From assembly GCA_036852015.1 (NCBI GenBank), contig JAANDG010000340.1, positions 95,799-159,798 of the forward strand: a stretch of DNA of 64,000 nt, read 5' to 3'. The notes under the pieces are model-generated. The model saw only the letters and a list, made by a program, of their open reading frames with translations. It made no database searches and had not been told where the DNA came from. The stretch is from Pelodera strongyloides (Eukaryota; Nematoda; Chromadorea; Rhabditida; Rhabditidae). Every line of letters starts with the position of its first letter. Positions within the stretch are counted from its first letter, which is position 1. The position numbers and the translations under genes were made by a program. Below, one piece after another: positions 10,552 to 20,937 of this stretch.

Positions 10552-11095
10552 CCCCAGCAACAGCCTCACCGCCGAACTCTCTCGGCGTAAACAGTCTGGG
10601 TGGAAGGCTTTCTGGAAGCTACGAGATGTACTCACCAATGTGAAGCTTTCAAAAGAAGTGAAAGCCAAGGTGTTTAACACGCATGTGCTGCCAGCAATGA
10701 CCTATGCTTCCGAAACTTGGTGCACGACAAAGAAAGACGAAGAATCCTTACTTGTCACCCAGAGAGCCATGGAGCGTAAGATGGTAGGCACGCGCCTCCG
10801 TGATCGTATGTCAAACGTCACACTTCGAGAAAAGTCCGGCGTAGATGATATAATTGATAGGATATACAGCTCGAAACATCGATGGGCTGGTCATGTCATT
10901 CGTAGAAATGACAATCGATGGACCACTCGGGTCACAGAATGGCGTCCCCGCGATTACAAGCGTCCTCAAGGGCGACCGCCAACGAGATGGGCAGACCCGA
11001 TGGTTAAATCATTTGGACGTGCATGGAATCGCATCGCAAGATGCAGGTCTTCATGGCGTAGTTGCGACCTGCGCTGTTGGCGAGCCAACAGCTGA
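10525..11095 (+). pseudogene. LINE C-terminal (thumb/connection) region
   Basis: Continues the LINE protein in a third frame: YLGREVNPSN, AFWKLRDVL, VLPAMTYASETWCTTKK, HRWAGHVIRRNDNRW, RPQGRPPTRWAD, stop at 11093-11095. It matches the downstream part of RTE/CR1-like ORF2 proteins. The minus-strand copy at 40121-42645 has the same ending. Confidence 0.8.
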
Positions 11096-11362
11096 TATAA
11101 CGGTCTTCAAGGTATTCAAGGTAGGTCATACCCAACTATCTATCGCAGTTGGCACGCCCATTCGCGCTCATTGGCCAATATCACAATTGCCACGTCCAAT
11201 AGAGCATATTGCCCAATTAGCGCGAAGGGGCGTGACAACTGCGATAAATAGTTGGGTATGACTGGCAATGCCAAATTGCTGAATACTGCTTAGAAAAATA
11301 TCGTATCCGTCAGATGGAATCATCAAAAATAGGGGTCATTTGAAATGGGCCTGACCCTTTAA

Positions 11363-11521
11363 TATGCAAAAAAATACGATAATGATGAGAGTCGGGATAT
11401 TATAATTGCCGAGTCGAATGGCTACATCTACACAATGACGTTCCGATGTGTAAACTCGTATGGAGAACCGGTATATTATGGAAAACTAGCAAAATTATGT
11501 TTTTCTCGTGAGCCTGACCCT
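11363..11521. mobile_element. Right half of a family C TTAA MITE
   Basis: Ends TTTTTCTCGTGAGCCTGACCCT before TTAA 11522-11525. It contains TGTGTAAACTCGTATGG, the inverse of the arm at 3496-3630. The left arm is absent; its left edge is the TTAA shared with the preceding MITE. Confidence 0.7.
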
Positions 11522-11747
11522 TTAAGGGATGGGACCAATTCAACTCACGCCGTACTTTATTTTTGGTATGCATTATTGTTCATCCCACAAAAATAACAAC
11601 CAGCACAAAAAGTTTCCAAATAAAAAACCCAGTCTGTATTTCGCTGATATTGGGTAGACCAGATTGGAAGCTACTTTCTATTCGACAGCTGGTACAAAAC
11701 TGCACTGTAACCTGCAGGAAAAAAAATCTATAGGCAAAGAGAGTTAA

Positions 11748-12595
11748 AGGGATGGGTTTCACTAAAAAAAATCACCTTGTGTTTATGCTTTCGTTTGATT
11801 GTACAAGGGTAAACTTAAGCAAAGAGCATAAAAAATATGTTTTGAATTATTCCCTAGGGAAGATATTAGGTAAAAAAGGTGAGTATTGATCGAGCTTCAG
11901 ATAAAATAGTACTACAAGATAAACCAGGGAAGCTAAGAGTTATGGCTGAAACACACTGTTTTGAGCAAAATAAACTGTAGTTTTCATAGTTTATTTTACT
12001 TAAAACTTAAAGGGATGGGCTCACCTTAAAATGTGTCTGTTTTTTTTGTTTCTTTATTTTCTATAAGGCATAAAACAAATTTGGAATACAAAAAGTAGTG
12101 TTCTATTTCAATACTCACGGAGATATTAGGTGATAAAGTGGTGGATTGATCGGTCCAAAATGGCAAAGGGTAATTGCCGTGCCTTGTTTGTATAGAGACA
12201 ATTACCCTTTGCCATTTCGGACCGATCAATCGACCACTTTATCTCCTAATATCTCCGTGAGTATTGAAATAGAACACTACTTGTTGTATTCCAAATTTTT
12301 ATTATCCCTTATAGAAAATAAAGAAACAAAAAAAAACAGACACAATTTAAGGTGAGCCGATCCCTTTAAAACAATGAAAAACGGTGTGTTTCAGCCATAT
12401 CTCTTAGCTTCCCTGGTTTGTCTTGTAGTACTATTTTATCGGAAGATCGATCAATACTCACCTTTTTTACCCAATGTCTTCCCTAAGGAATAATTCAAAA
12501 AATATTTTTTATGCTCTTTGCTTAAGTTTACCTTATTGTTAGTAAAATCAAACGAAAGCATAAAAACAAGGTGATTTTCTAGTGAACCCATCCCT
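11748..12595. mobile_element. Family A TTAA palindromic MITE
   Basis: TTAA at 11744-11747 and 12596-12599. The ends AGGGATGGGTTTCACTA and TAGTGAACCCATCCCT are inverted. The arms repeat TCACCTTGTGTTTATGCTTT and its inverse. The centre is interrupted by the MITE at 12011-12365. Confidence 0.9.
12011..12365. mobile_element. Family A2 TTAA palindromic MITE nested in family A
   Basis: TTAA at 12007-12010 and 12366-12369. The ends AGGGATGGGCTCACCTTAAA and TTTAAGGTGAGCCGATCCCT are inverted. The apex holds inverted TTGATCGGTCCAAAATGGCA and TGCCATTTCGGACCGATCAA copies. A one-armed relative lies at 26816-27041. Confidence 0.9.
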
Positions 12596-12885
12596 TTAAA
12601 GATTGATAAAGATGTTCAGTTAGCGACAAAGTTAGAGCCCGATTTCTTTCAGTATTTCTATTTGCCTATGGCGTTATTTTCCTGCCGGCTACAGTGCAGC
12701 AGCTGTCTATTAGAACTTAGCTTCCGATCTGATCTATCCAATAGCCAACAAACCACAAACTCTGGGATCCTTGACTTGGAAACTTTTTGTACTGATTGTG
12801 ATTTTTATGGAGTGAACAGCTCTGTTCTTCTACTGAACGTTTCCCGGGAAACAAAAATAAATCCCGCGCTTCCTGGCAGGCTAAC

Positions 12886-13110
12886 ACCCAATCCCAAGCA
12901 ATAAGAAAAGTCGCATGTTTCCTGACAGGTTAGCCACTCATTTGCTGATGTCCCGCAGTTAAAAATTAGGCAAGGCCTTGTGTTAGCGGCAAGGCCCCTG
13001 ATTAGCGCTCGCAATAAGGACGGAATCCCGCGTTTCCCGCTAGTTTGGGAGGAAACATGGGATTATGATTTCCGCTAAACTGCAAATGAAGAACATAGAA
13101 TACACAACAA
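12886..13110. repeat. Dispersed repeat K, copy 1
   Basis: About 220 bp (starts near ACACCCAATCCCAAGCAATAAG, includes AGCGCTCGCAATAAGGACGG and GGGAGGAAACAT) that recurs with high similarity at 25378-25580. No coding potential. Confidence 0.75.
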
Positions 13111-13124
13111 AAATAAACCACGGG

Positions 13125-13502
13125 TGTCTTGAATGTCAATTCAAGGATAATTAGTTTGAGATAATTAACCACAATTAATTATTATATATTCAGATGTTTA
13201 TCTATAGTTATGCAGTTTTATAGTTTATAAGCGCACAGTAATATAATACACTATTATGCCAATCGTAACCCACAGTTTATACGATGTGTAATATGATCCC
13301 CTCTTTGATCCTTTGTATCTGTATTTCTAACGATTGTTATACTATAGCATTATTGTCTCTATCTATGATGTTTCTCATCGAAGTATATAAGGCCACAATC
13401 TACTATAATAAACGAGGTTCAACCCTTGACAAACTGTCGTCGTCGTCTCAACAAACTCACGTCTACCAGAATACACTACAACAAGTTGCATACACCGTTA
13501 CA
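13125..13502 (+). repeat. 5' LTR of the BEL/Pao element
   Basis: 378 bp, TG...CA boundaries, preceded by ACGGG. Contains TATATAAGG near 13384 as a possible TATA box for genomic RNA, and AATAAACGAGG downstream. It differs from the 3' LTR at four sites that I can see. Confidence 0.93.
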
Positions 13503-13522
13503 TTTGGTGCACCTGAGGATTG
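13503..13522 (+). other. Candidate primer binding site
   Basis: TTTGGTGCACCTGAGGATTG follows the LTR directly. TGGTGCACCTGAGG starts with the TGG expected opposite a tRNA CCA end. The tRNA identity was not determined. Confidence 0.55.
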
Positions 13523-13649
13523 CCTTCGCAACTACATGCTCTCGTCGTTGCTATAGGCACCCCGGATACCCGCCCGTACCCATTTTTCTCAGTCGAGCAA
13601 GATTCTGTTTTATTGTTCGTCGTTGACGAATTCGAAAACGGCTTGATTC

Positions 13650-14088
13650 TATTCGGCTATTTACTGTATTCTTATTCAGAGGCTGTGCAGTTCGGGATTA
13701 AGGTTTCTTTCCCAGCTGTGCAGACCTATTGTTGACCACCGAGCAAGCAGGGATTAAGGTTATCTTTCCCGGTGCTGAGGCCTGGTCGTGCGTGAGTGGG
13801 TTTTAGAGAGACTAGCCCATCTCGTGCCACATTTGGAACCACTGCGTAAACAGGGATTAAGGTTATCTTTCCCGTTACGTAGACTGGTTGAGCGACGTTG
13901 TGTTTTAGAAAGTCTAGCGCAACGTACTCACTTTCCGACCACTGTTATCTTTCCCGTCTAACAGCCTGGTCCGCGTGCTATCTGGGTTTTAGATGGTCTA
14001 GCCCAGCCGACGCAGTTTATTCTTTATTCTTTATTCGTTTATTCAATTCAGTAGAAACAGTGAAGAAACAAGCGAGCAGAAGTCAGCC
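13650..14088 (+). repeat. Leader repeats with hairpins (5' untranslated region)
   Basis: Imperfect repeats of about 100 bases built from GGATTAAGGTTATCTTTCCCG, then an AGACCTGGT/CTGGTC-like block, then GGGTTTTAGA-n-TCTAGCCC. The last block can fold as GGG..CCC stems at about 13798-13818, 13898-13918 and 13984-14004. This is where retroelement packaging or dimerisation signals lie; that role is inference. Confidence 0.7.
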
Positions 14089-17000
14089 ATGCGGTACCAG
14101 GACCTGAAATCAAACATCACGAAGAGATATAATGCCGCTGTCCGACTGTACGAAACCATCGCTACCGATCATGAAGCCGTTCTTGATCAGCTGAGAGGCG
14201 GATGTCCCAATGCCCGTCATCAGCTCCAAGAATACGTCGATGCCCTGCAGTGCGAGACTGTGCATCTTCACAACGCACATGCCGCAAGAGCCGCCGCCAT
14301 TCCCGAATTGGACGAAGGCCTACGACTTCGAGAAGAACAGCAGTTTCCGGAGATCAGGGTGAAAGTGTACGAGCTGCTGAGCAAGATCACTGACGCAACA
14401 GTGACCCTCCAGAGTAACCTGAAAGCTACGAAGGTAGAGGAGGAGAAGCCGCCCCAGCAAGGAGGATCCGTTGACGGAGACAGACTGATCTCACCGTTGG
14501 CTCAAGACGACTCCAAGATGGATGATCAAGAAGCCGAGGATCCCGCCACACGCGCTCCCGTAACCGACAACCAGCACAACTACTCGAACTTGAACGCCAG
14601 CTACGTGCCAGAAGACGCTGGGCCGGGACCGGCCCCAGAAGGCATGCAGCAGAACGTCGCATATCACCAGATGCAAGCCCGTTTCGACAGCCGAAATCCC
14701 TTCCTGGTTCCTGAAGAATTCACGCAGAACCTGACAACTCCGCAAACCGTGCCCACAAGAAGAATCACCGAGACGACGACATATCTATCGCCATCAAGAA
14801 CCTTCCCGTATCTTCCGCCAAATGAATCCGCGAGAAGAACGGAACAACCGTCAATAACTCAAGATGCTCGTTGGAGCGCGACTCCACGCACGCATGGACG
14901 CGTGGAATGGGCAGACGACTACGGAGACTTCCAAACTCCCATGACCCATCTTCCAACGAGGACATCAGGAATGAGAACGTTCACTATTGAAGAAGACGTG
15001 CCACGGCAGCCTATACATCCCACAGCCCTCGTTCACGGCATGTATCCAGTCCGAAACTCCGCCAGAAGGACAGAAGCTGTACCGCACGTCCGTGCCGCCG
15101 CCAATCACGTCCCGACCGGAACGCTCGTGGATATTGGTCCCGACTCCGTTCCCCGGAATGACCGTGATGGATTGCAAGGAGTCACTCAAGGAATGCAGAG
15201 ATTGACGACCGCTGAGCTTCCCTACACCATGCCTGTTAGGAGGTACGTCAACCAGCACACTACCTATGGGCCACCCTACACGAGGGAGCAGGCAGGACCC
15301 GTCATCGAACACGTAGGAAGCCATGAACAGGCCTACGCTCTTCCGAGAAGAACCCGTGCGGATCCAGTTTTCCTGAACGAAGGACGCAACTTCCGCCCAC
15401 ACATCGATCCTCCAAAGATCCGACTTCCAACGTTTCATGGACGTCGTGGAGAAGATTGGAACAAGTTCTCAAGCCTCTTCAAAGCCGTGATCCACAACCG
15501 CAGAGACATATCGGACGAAGAGAAGCTGTGGTACCTTACCGGATGCCTGCAGAACGAAGCCTCCAATGTGATCAGTGGACTGTCCTACACCGCGGAATGT
15601 TACCCGATCGCCATGCAGTTGTTGGAAGAACGCTATGGTGACCGCGACGAAGCCAAAGTGAAGCTCATCGAGGAACTCCGCCGACTCCGAAATGGTTCGA
15701 AAGCAGACGGATACGCTTACTACGACAAGCTGATGTCAATCGTCAACCAGCTCCGCTCATTGGGGACAAACGCAGAAGAGGAGCCACTCCGAGTGCTGAT
15801 CGACGACACCGTGTCGCACTGGATCCGCCAGTACGTCGACCAAGAGAGACTCCGAGAACCAGCTTGGACCACAGCGAAATTATTCGAGACGATTCGCCGT
15901 GTGGTACACCTGTTCACCAACAGACGTGACGCTGACTTCCCGATCACAACGATCCCTGCCACGAACTCGCCGAACAGCAGACATGCGAGGCCGCGACGAC
16001 AGCAGCAGCAACCCCAGCATCAGCCGCCTCAACAGCAGCAGCCGCCGCAGCAGTCGCCGCCGCCGCAGCAGCAGCCGAGAAGATCCGACAAATCGCGGAA
16101 CCATCCCGCTCCCCGGAATCGTGATGTATCCCGCAGTACCGTGACGCAGCCGAGTTCAAGAACTCCCGCGACGCAGCAGACTTCTTTTCCAAGAAATCGA
16201 CAGTCGCCGAGAGCATCTCAAGCTCAAAATCACTCCGATACGAAACCGGGTGATATGCGATGCTACAAGTGTGGTCAGCCTGGACACATGTCTCGATTCT
16301 GCAAGAAGGAAGGACACTCATCAAGGTCCAACGCCCACGTCGTCTACGAGCAAATTGAGGACGCGCCACCGACCGTGCAGCTGACATCAGCGGAACATGA
16401 CATTGATCTGGAGACGCCGCTCCCTATCACCCAAGCCCTGGTGGTGAATCCCGCTACCGGACGCCGCGTCAAGACGCTCGTATTTCTGGACACTGGAAGC
16501 CAGAAGGACTACGTCAGTGAAGCCCTTGTCGACGCTCTGGATCTGCCGAAGAGTGAAGAAAAAATGCTTACCGTAAACGGATTCCTTGGCATGAAAACAA
16601 GCATGCACGCTGCAACGACAACACTGCTGATCGAAGACCGCGATGGACTGAAAACTGAAGTCACCGCCACTTGCGTCGAACGACCCGTGAGCCCGCTGAA
16701 CATCATGAGAGTCGCAGAAGACGGCAAGACCATCATCAGACACGTCGGAATCCCGAGTATTGTCCTGGGAAACAACACCTCGTGGACGTTCATCAAGGGA
16801 ATGAGCAAGACAGCCGTTGGTGGATTCAAGTGTTTGGACAGCACACTCGGATTGTTGCTCACCGGACAACGCGCCAACTTTGAAGAAGTCACAGTCGCCG
16901 TCGCAGATGCCCGTTTCTTCGATCGATACATTGAAGATTGGAACTCGTTGGAAACGATTGGCATCACGGACCCAATGAACGACGACGAAGACATGCGTAC

Positions 17001-17232
17001 GTGGGAGATGCTGAAGTCTACAATACGTCTTGAAGACGGAAGATACGTCGTTTCACTCCCGTTCAAGGACGAATCTCCCTCAATGCCGACGAACCTCGGA
17101 CTGTGCAAGAAGCAAACAGTCGCTCTGCGTGCAAGGATGCTGGCCAGTGAAACGATGCGCCTCAACGCGGAAAGATCATTGAAGAATGGCTTCGGGACGA
17201 AGTCATCGAGGAGCTGTGCTACGACGAAGTGA
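14089..17232 (+). CDS. BEL/Pao Gag-protease polyprotein
   Basis: A 1047-codon frame from an ATG shortly after the leader. The N-terminal 120 residues are helical and likely coiled-coil. A long polar, proline-rich linker follows, then a DUF1759-like capsid region (KIRLPTFHGRRGEDWNKFSS near residue 445, then LTGCLQNEAS, ERYGDRDEAK). A glutamine/proline-rich tract comes at about residues 637-665, then a CCHC zinc knuckle CYKCGQPGHMSRFC near residue 725, then an A17/DUF1758-type aspartic protease with FLDTGSQKDYVSEAL near residue 797. Gag forms the particle and packages RNA, and the protease matures it. The frame shifts near 17165, where pol continues in another frame as GKIIEEWLRDEVIEEL. BEL elements normally use one continuous frame, so this is probably a lesion. 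Confidence 0.9.
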   Translation: MRYQDLKSNITKRYNAAVRLYETIATDHEAVLDQLRGGCPNARHQLQEYVDALQCETVHLHNAHAARAAAIPELDEGLRLREEQQFPEIRVKVYELLSKITDATVTLQSNLKATKVEEEKPPQQGGSVDGDRLISPLAQDDSKMDDQEAEDPATRAPVTDNQHNYSNLNASYVPEDAGPGPAPEGMQQNVAYHQMQARFDSRNPFLVPEEFTQNLTTPQTVPTRRITETTTYLSPSRTFPYLPPNESARRTEQPSITQDARWSATPRTHGRVEWADDYGDFQTPMTHLPTRTSGMRTFTIEEDVPRQPIHPTALVHGMYPVRNSARRTEAVPHVRAAANHVPTGTLVDIGPDSVPRNDRDGLQGVTQGMQRLTTAELPYTMPVRRYVNQHTTYGPPYTREQAGPVIEHVGSHEQAYALPRRTRADPVFLNEGRNFRPHIDPPKIRLPTFHGRRGEDWNKFSSLFKAVIHNRRDISDEEKLWYLTGCLQNEASNVISGLSYTAECYPIAMQLLEERYGDRDEAKVKLIEELRRLRNGSKADGYAYYDKLMSIVNQLRSLGTNAEEEPLRVLIDDTVSHWIRQYVDQERLREPAWTTAKLFETIRRVVHLFTNRRDADFPITTIPATNSPNSRHARPRRQQQQPQHQPPQQQQPPQQSPPPQQQPRRSDKSRNHPAPRNRDVSRSTVTQPSSRTPATQQTSFPRNRQSPRASQAQNHSDTKPGDMRCYKCGQPGHMSRFCKKEGHSSRSNAHVVYEQIEDAPPTVQLTSAEHDIDLETPLPITQALVVNPATGRRVKTLVFLDTGSQKDYVSEALVDALDLPKSEEKMLTVNGFLGMKTSMHAATTTLLIEDRDGLKTEVTATCVERPVSPLNIMRVAEDGKTIIRHVGIPSIVLGNNTSWTFIKGMSKTAVGGFKCLDSTLGLLLTGQRANFEEVTVAVADARFFDRYIEDWNSLETIGITDPMNDDEDMRTWEMLKSTIRLEDGRYVVSLPFKDESPSMPTNLGLCKKQTVALRARMLASETMRLNAERSLKNGFGTKSSRSCATTK

Positions 17233-18392
17233 AGAATCCAACAGGGATAATCACTGTCTACTCACCGTTTCATCTCGTGACCAAGAAGGACTCCACGACG
17301 ACTCCCTACCGAATGGTACACAATGCGTCCGCCCACCTCCGAGGAGCTCCCGCGCTGAACAAGCTGCTCGCACGTGGTCCTGTCCTTCTTCCTGACCTCG
17401 TCGGAATGCTACTACGGTTCCGAGAAGCGCAGACTGTGGCCATAACGGACGTGAAGAAGGCCTTTCTTCAACTCGTGATCGATGAGCCGTGCCGCGACGC
17501 CCTACGATTCCTGTACGTCAAGGACTGGAAGAAACCGATTACAGACGACAATCTACGTCACTTCCGCTTCCGTCGACTGAACTTCGGATTGATCTCAAGC
17601 CCGTTTCTACTTGCTGGGGTCCTGAAGATCCATTTCGAAGCGCAAGGACAAGTTGGCAAGGAATTGCTGCGGAACGTCTACGTGGACAATATCGTGGTCG
17701 GAGGAGAAGACGCTTCTGAGGTTGCTGAGAAAATGGAATTCGCCCAAAAGACGTTCAAGGAGATAGGAATGGAACTCTCCCAGTACTTCAGCAACGACCC
17801 TGAACTCCAGAGCATCTTGGGACAAGAAAAGGACACCGGAAAATTTCTCGGAATACCTTAGAAGACGTCAACGGACAAGATGATCCACGAATTTGCTGCC
17901 GTGCAAGTAAACGAAAAGTCGACAAAACGGAGTGTCCTGAGCGACGTCTGCAGCTGGTACGACCCGTTGGGATACGCTTACCCCATCGTTCTACACTGGA
18001 AGCTTCTCATACAGAAGATGTGGAAGAAGGGATGCTCCTGGGACTCACCTCTGGAGAAGGAACTTGTGGAGGAAGCGAAGAAGTTCGGCGACTGGAAGAT
18101 ATGCTTCTCCATCCCACGCGAAATCTGCCGAGGACAAGAAGTGAGGCTGGTCATCTTCACGGACGCATCACTCAACGCCTTCGCTGCATGTGCCTACTTC
18201 GTCGCCGAGAATCAACCCCACGCCTGATACTCGCCAGAGCAAGACTGTGCCCGTTGAAAGGAACACCCACCGTGCCAAGGCTGGAACTTCTTGGTGTTCT
18301 CATCGGAACCCGCCTCGCAACGTTTGTTAGAACGCACACTTCGAAGAAGATCGTCAGCTCCGTGCTCTTTACAGACAGCACTATCGTCCTGT
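17169..18392 (+). pseudogene. BEL/Pao reverse transcriptase and RNase H, broken, integrase absent
   Basis: RT motifs: YRMVHNAS, AITDVKKAFLQLVIDE at about 17438-17486, NFGLISSPFLL, and the catalytic-site block VYVDNIVVGG at about 17677-17706, which has N in place of the usual second D. The next frame segment (17880-18227) carries CSWYDPLGYAYPIVL and an RNase H start, IFTDASLNAFAACAYF. RNase H continues in another frame as PRLELLGVLIGTRLATFV and FTDSTIVL up to 18392. Lesions seen: a frameshift entering pol near 17165, an in-frame TAG at 17859-17861 and a frameshift near 18225. No HHCC or DDE integrase sequence follows. The product cannot be active as it stands. Confidence 0.85.
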
Positions 18393-18715
18393 AAACCTGC
18401 ATTGGCCAAGGACAGCCCTACGGAGACGACAAGTTCTGCGAACGTTGTGTTCCACAAATGGCACTAGTTACTAGTTACTGTGTTATGGGACACGTGGAGC
18501 AGTACTTCATGCGAACGTCTGTTGGAGACGTTCCCATCAACGCCTATGGAATGCAGAAATCGACGGCGTTCGAGAAAAGAATGGAAATTCCCGAGCCAGA
18601 GAAGACGTGCGAGGAATGGCAACCACGCTGTAATTCCGATGGAACCATCACGCTGTTCATTCAACGGAAGACGACTCAGAGCCTCACTTTTGCGTGGAAC
18701 ACAGATGTCAGATGA
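18393..18715 (+). pseudogene. Deletion junction and probable 5' part of the envelope frame
   Basis: Directly after the RNase H remnant the sequence reads cysteine-rich (CIGQGQPYGDDKFCERCVPQ), then from 18458 MALVTSYCVMGHVEQYF... to a stop at 18715. That composition resembles the envelope rather than integrase. It is out of frame with the long ORF that begins at 18694, so the N-terminal part of the envelope is probably split by a frameshift near 18690. Confidence 0.5.
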
Positions 18716-20574
18716 TGGCTGCGTCCAACGGAACGACCGTTCATCCTCCAAGAAGTATGCGCCTCCGAAATACCACGTACCAGATCGACTGTCAAGAAAC
18801 ACGGAACCCGCATACGAAGAATATCGCATGCCCTGCCGCTGACAGATGCTTGATCATCCGGTGTCTACTCTGCAAGGAAGCATGGCACAACCTGGACTGC
18901 GTGCAAGACTCACTCAAACTCATCGCCCTCATCACGTTCTGTGCGTCGCTCACAGTGATTCTACTTGAGATCGTTATTTCTCGATGTTGCCGATGTAGAG
19001 CTTTGAAGGAGTCCAAGCGAAGAAAAAACGCATCCTGCAATGACGAAGAGATCGAGATGCTACCGTTCCGACCACGAGAGCTTACGAAACTCGCTCTCCC
19101 CGTACTCATCGTCATGATACTGAAGATCGCTGAAGGATGTGGAGAAGCCGTGTCGCTGACTGCAATGTCGAGCCATTGCCTCACAACTCCAGAACAGCGA
19201 AATTGCTCTTTCTTCGAGTCGACAATGCTGACTGCCAGAACTCGCAGTACGTCGTGCATGCTCCTGAAAGACAACCACGGAGAAGTCATGGAACATGTCG
19301 AGATCTTGACCGAACTACGACATCGCTGCATCCCAAGGACCCTGTTTTGGACTCTACCAACCACTCTGGCAACGCTGACGGTCCGAAGATGTCCATCCGC
19401 CGGTTCTTGCCAAGCAGATGCCTGTTCCCGCACTCAGTGGAATACGACGATACCCGAATTCGGAGATCTGAATCAGGAACTTGGGATTACCCGTTGCGAA
19501 CACGCAGAAGGATGCATCACGAATGGGTGCTTCTACTGTTCTCCAGGATGTCGGTTCAGCAGAACAACCATGCTGCACTCGAACACGACTGAAACTGAGA
19601 TCATCGAATGTACATGGGCCAAGGAAATTTTCGTACGAGTCAGTGGACGCGATGGAATGCTCACTCAGTTTCTGACATCAGTGGGCGCCCCAGGGACTTC
19701 CATTCTGGATGGAAGGATAATCGTCTCCGCGACCAACTTTGTGTCGGACATGGACGAGAACCTTCCGAAGACGTTCGGCCAACAGGATCATCGCTCCTTC
19801 ATTATAACGGAACGAGACGGAAAGCTAACGGAACTGGTCAGATGTCATCATGGAAAGTCTGATGGTCACTTGAGATGCACATTGAACGAAGAACTTGTGG
19901 AGTTCAAAATTGCAGACGACATGGTCCACACGCACCCAGAAGGAAATGAAGAACTCTTCTTTCACATGGCCAACACGGAGCTTCCGACGAGATTTGATGA
20001 AGTGCTAATCTTCAACAGCCACTCCGGAATACTGGCACAAGGAGAGGGAGCTGTGGCGCTGCAGATTGACGTTCAAGGGTACACCGCCGCTGTGGACACA
20101 GAGATGAATTTCTGTTCGATATCAGAAATTGCCGTGACCGGATGTGCCAATTGTCGGCAAGGAGCACGGATCGACTACAACTGCTCTACCAGCTTCGGAC
20201 ACCCCCAGCTTGCGGTGGCCACCTGTCCATCGACCACTTTCACGGCAAATTGCGGGAGCGGCAGACATGAGAACACGTACGCAACAATCTCGATGGCTGA
20301 ACTTGACGAGATGTGTAGCTTACATTGTCCCGGTGGAACCCAGACCTTCAGACTGAAAGCTTCAATTACATACTTGGAAGACTACGATGAGCACTGGAGG
20401 TTCACGGAGGCGGACGAGAAGAAAGAGGTGAACGTAGTTACTGACTTTATAGATAGCATTTTTTCTAGCATGACCGATTATATGAAGAAGTCTGTAATTA
20501 CCATTTTTGTAGTATTCATGATATATGTCATTTTCAGAATTACTTTATTTGTAGCCAAATACCTTTGTATCTAA
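18694..20574 (+). CDS. Envelope-like glycoprotein of the BEL/Pao element (phlebovirus Gc-like class)
   Basis: A 626-codon frame. Hydrophobic segments occur near residues 75-95 (LIALITFCASLTVILLEIVI) and 130-145 (LALPVLIVMILKIAEG), and a C-terminal membrane anchor near 600-626 (ITIFVVFMIYVIFRITLFVA). Between them is a long ectodomain rich in cysteine and N-glycosylation sites, with a CxxxGCxxCxxGC-like cluster near residue 275 and a second cysteine-rich part near residues 480-560. Known Cer elements of nematodes carry envelope genes related to phlebovirus glycoprotein G2/Gc; the cysteine pattern and anchor fit, but I could not run a profile search. Such proteins would mediate membrane fusion. 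The upstream frame break means this copy likely lacks its proper N-terminus. Confidence 0.7.
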   Translation: MEHRCQMMAASNGTTVHPPRSMRLRNTTYQIDCQETRNPHTKNIACPAADRCLIIRCLLCKEAWHNLDCVQDSLKLIALITFCASLTVILLEIVISRCCRCRALKESKRRKNASCNDEEIEMLPFRPRELTKLALPVLIVMILKIAEGCGEAVSLTAMSSHCLTTPEQRNCSFFESTMLTARTRSTSCMLLKDNHGEVMEHVEILTELRHRCIPRTLFWTLPTTLATLTVRRCPSAGSCQADACSRTQWNTTIPEFGDLNQELGITRCEHAEGCITNGCFYCSPGCRFSRTTMLHSNTTETEIIECTWAKEIFVRVSGRDGMLTQFLTSVGAPGTSILDGRIIVSATNFVSDMDENLPKTFGQQDHRSFIITERDGKLTELVRCHHGKSDGHLRCTLNEELVEFKIADDMVHTHPEGNEELFFHMANTELPTRFDEVLIFNSHSGILAQGEGAVALQIDVQGYTAAVDTEMNFCSISEIAVTGCANCRQGARIDYNCSTSFGHPQLAVATCPSTTFTANCGSGRHENTYATISMAELDEMCSLHCPGGTQTFRLKASITYLEDYDEHWRFTEADEKKEVNVVTDFIDSIFSSMTDYMKKSVITIFVVFMIYVIFRITLFVAKYLCI

Positions 20575-20937
20575 AATTATGTGTGCTTAAATTATATGTA
20601 ACTTGTACGTAAGAAGTTATTTCGTTCCTAATTTTGAATAGTGTCGGACTAACCCTTTACCATGTACTATTGCTACTAACCTCTTCGCGTAATTGATGTT
20701 CACACTAACTTATTGTATTGAAATTGGATCGATTTTGAACATACGCTTCACTACTAACCAGTTATTTGTTCAACATTATTGATGTCAATTTCTAATATTC
20801 TTATACTCGATATTTTACTATATTTAATTTGCTGTCGTTCAGTCTCAAGATTAATTTTTATCTCTAGCAAGGTGTAGCATATAACCTCTTCAATCCACTA
20901 ACCATTAGTACATTGTTCATTCGCCGTTGGCCCGGAG
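20575..20937 (+). other. 3' untranslated region of the BEL/Pao element
   Basis: AT-rich and non-coding. No clear polypurine tract is seen next to the 3' LTR; only GGCCCGGAG precedes it. Confidence 0.7.

Larger units (their letters stand above)
8104..11124 (+). mobile_element. RTE-like non-LTR retrotransposon (LINE), full-length size but decayed
   Basis: About 3.0 kb. The 9-bp direct repeat GTCATACCC stands on both sides (8095-8103 and 11125-11133), and intact copies of the host MITE have this sequence once, so the insertion borders are exact. The 5' leader is about 110 bp. The 3' tail ends in a short direct repeat (TTCAAGGTATTCAAGGTA) instead of poly(A), typical of RTE-type elements. The coding region has an AP-endonuclease domain followed by reverse transcriptase, split by two frameshifts. 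A second copy lies on the minus strand at about 40121-42645. Confidence 0.9.
7959..11358. mobile_element. TTAA MITE, family R (GGTCAGGCCCATTTCAAATG), split by a LINE
   Basis: Left end AGGGTCAGGCCCATTTC after TTAA 7955-7958; right end GAAATGGGCCTGACCCT before TTAA 11359-11362. Without the LINE (8104-11124) the MITE is about 370 bp and matches copies at 32588-32988, 36132-36541 and 56615-57022. Those copies are uninterrupted at this point. Confidence 0.9.

Noticed and set aside
14202..20356. Numerous short frames on both strands within the BEL element
   Set aside because: They overlap the gag, pol and envelope frames and show no motifs of their own.
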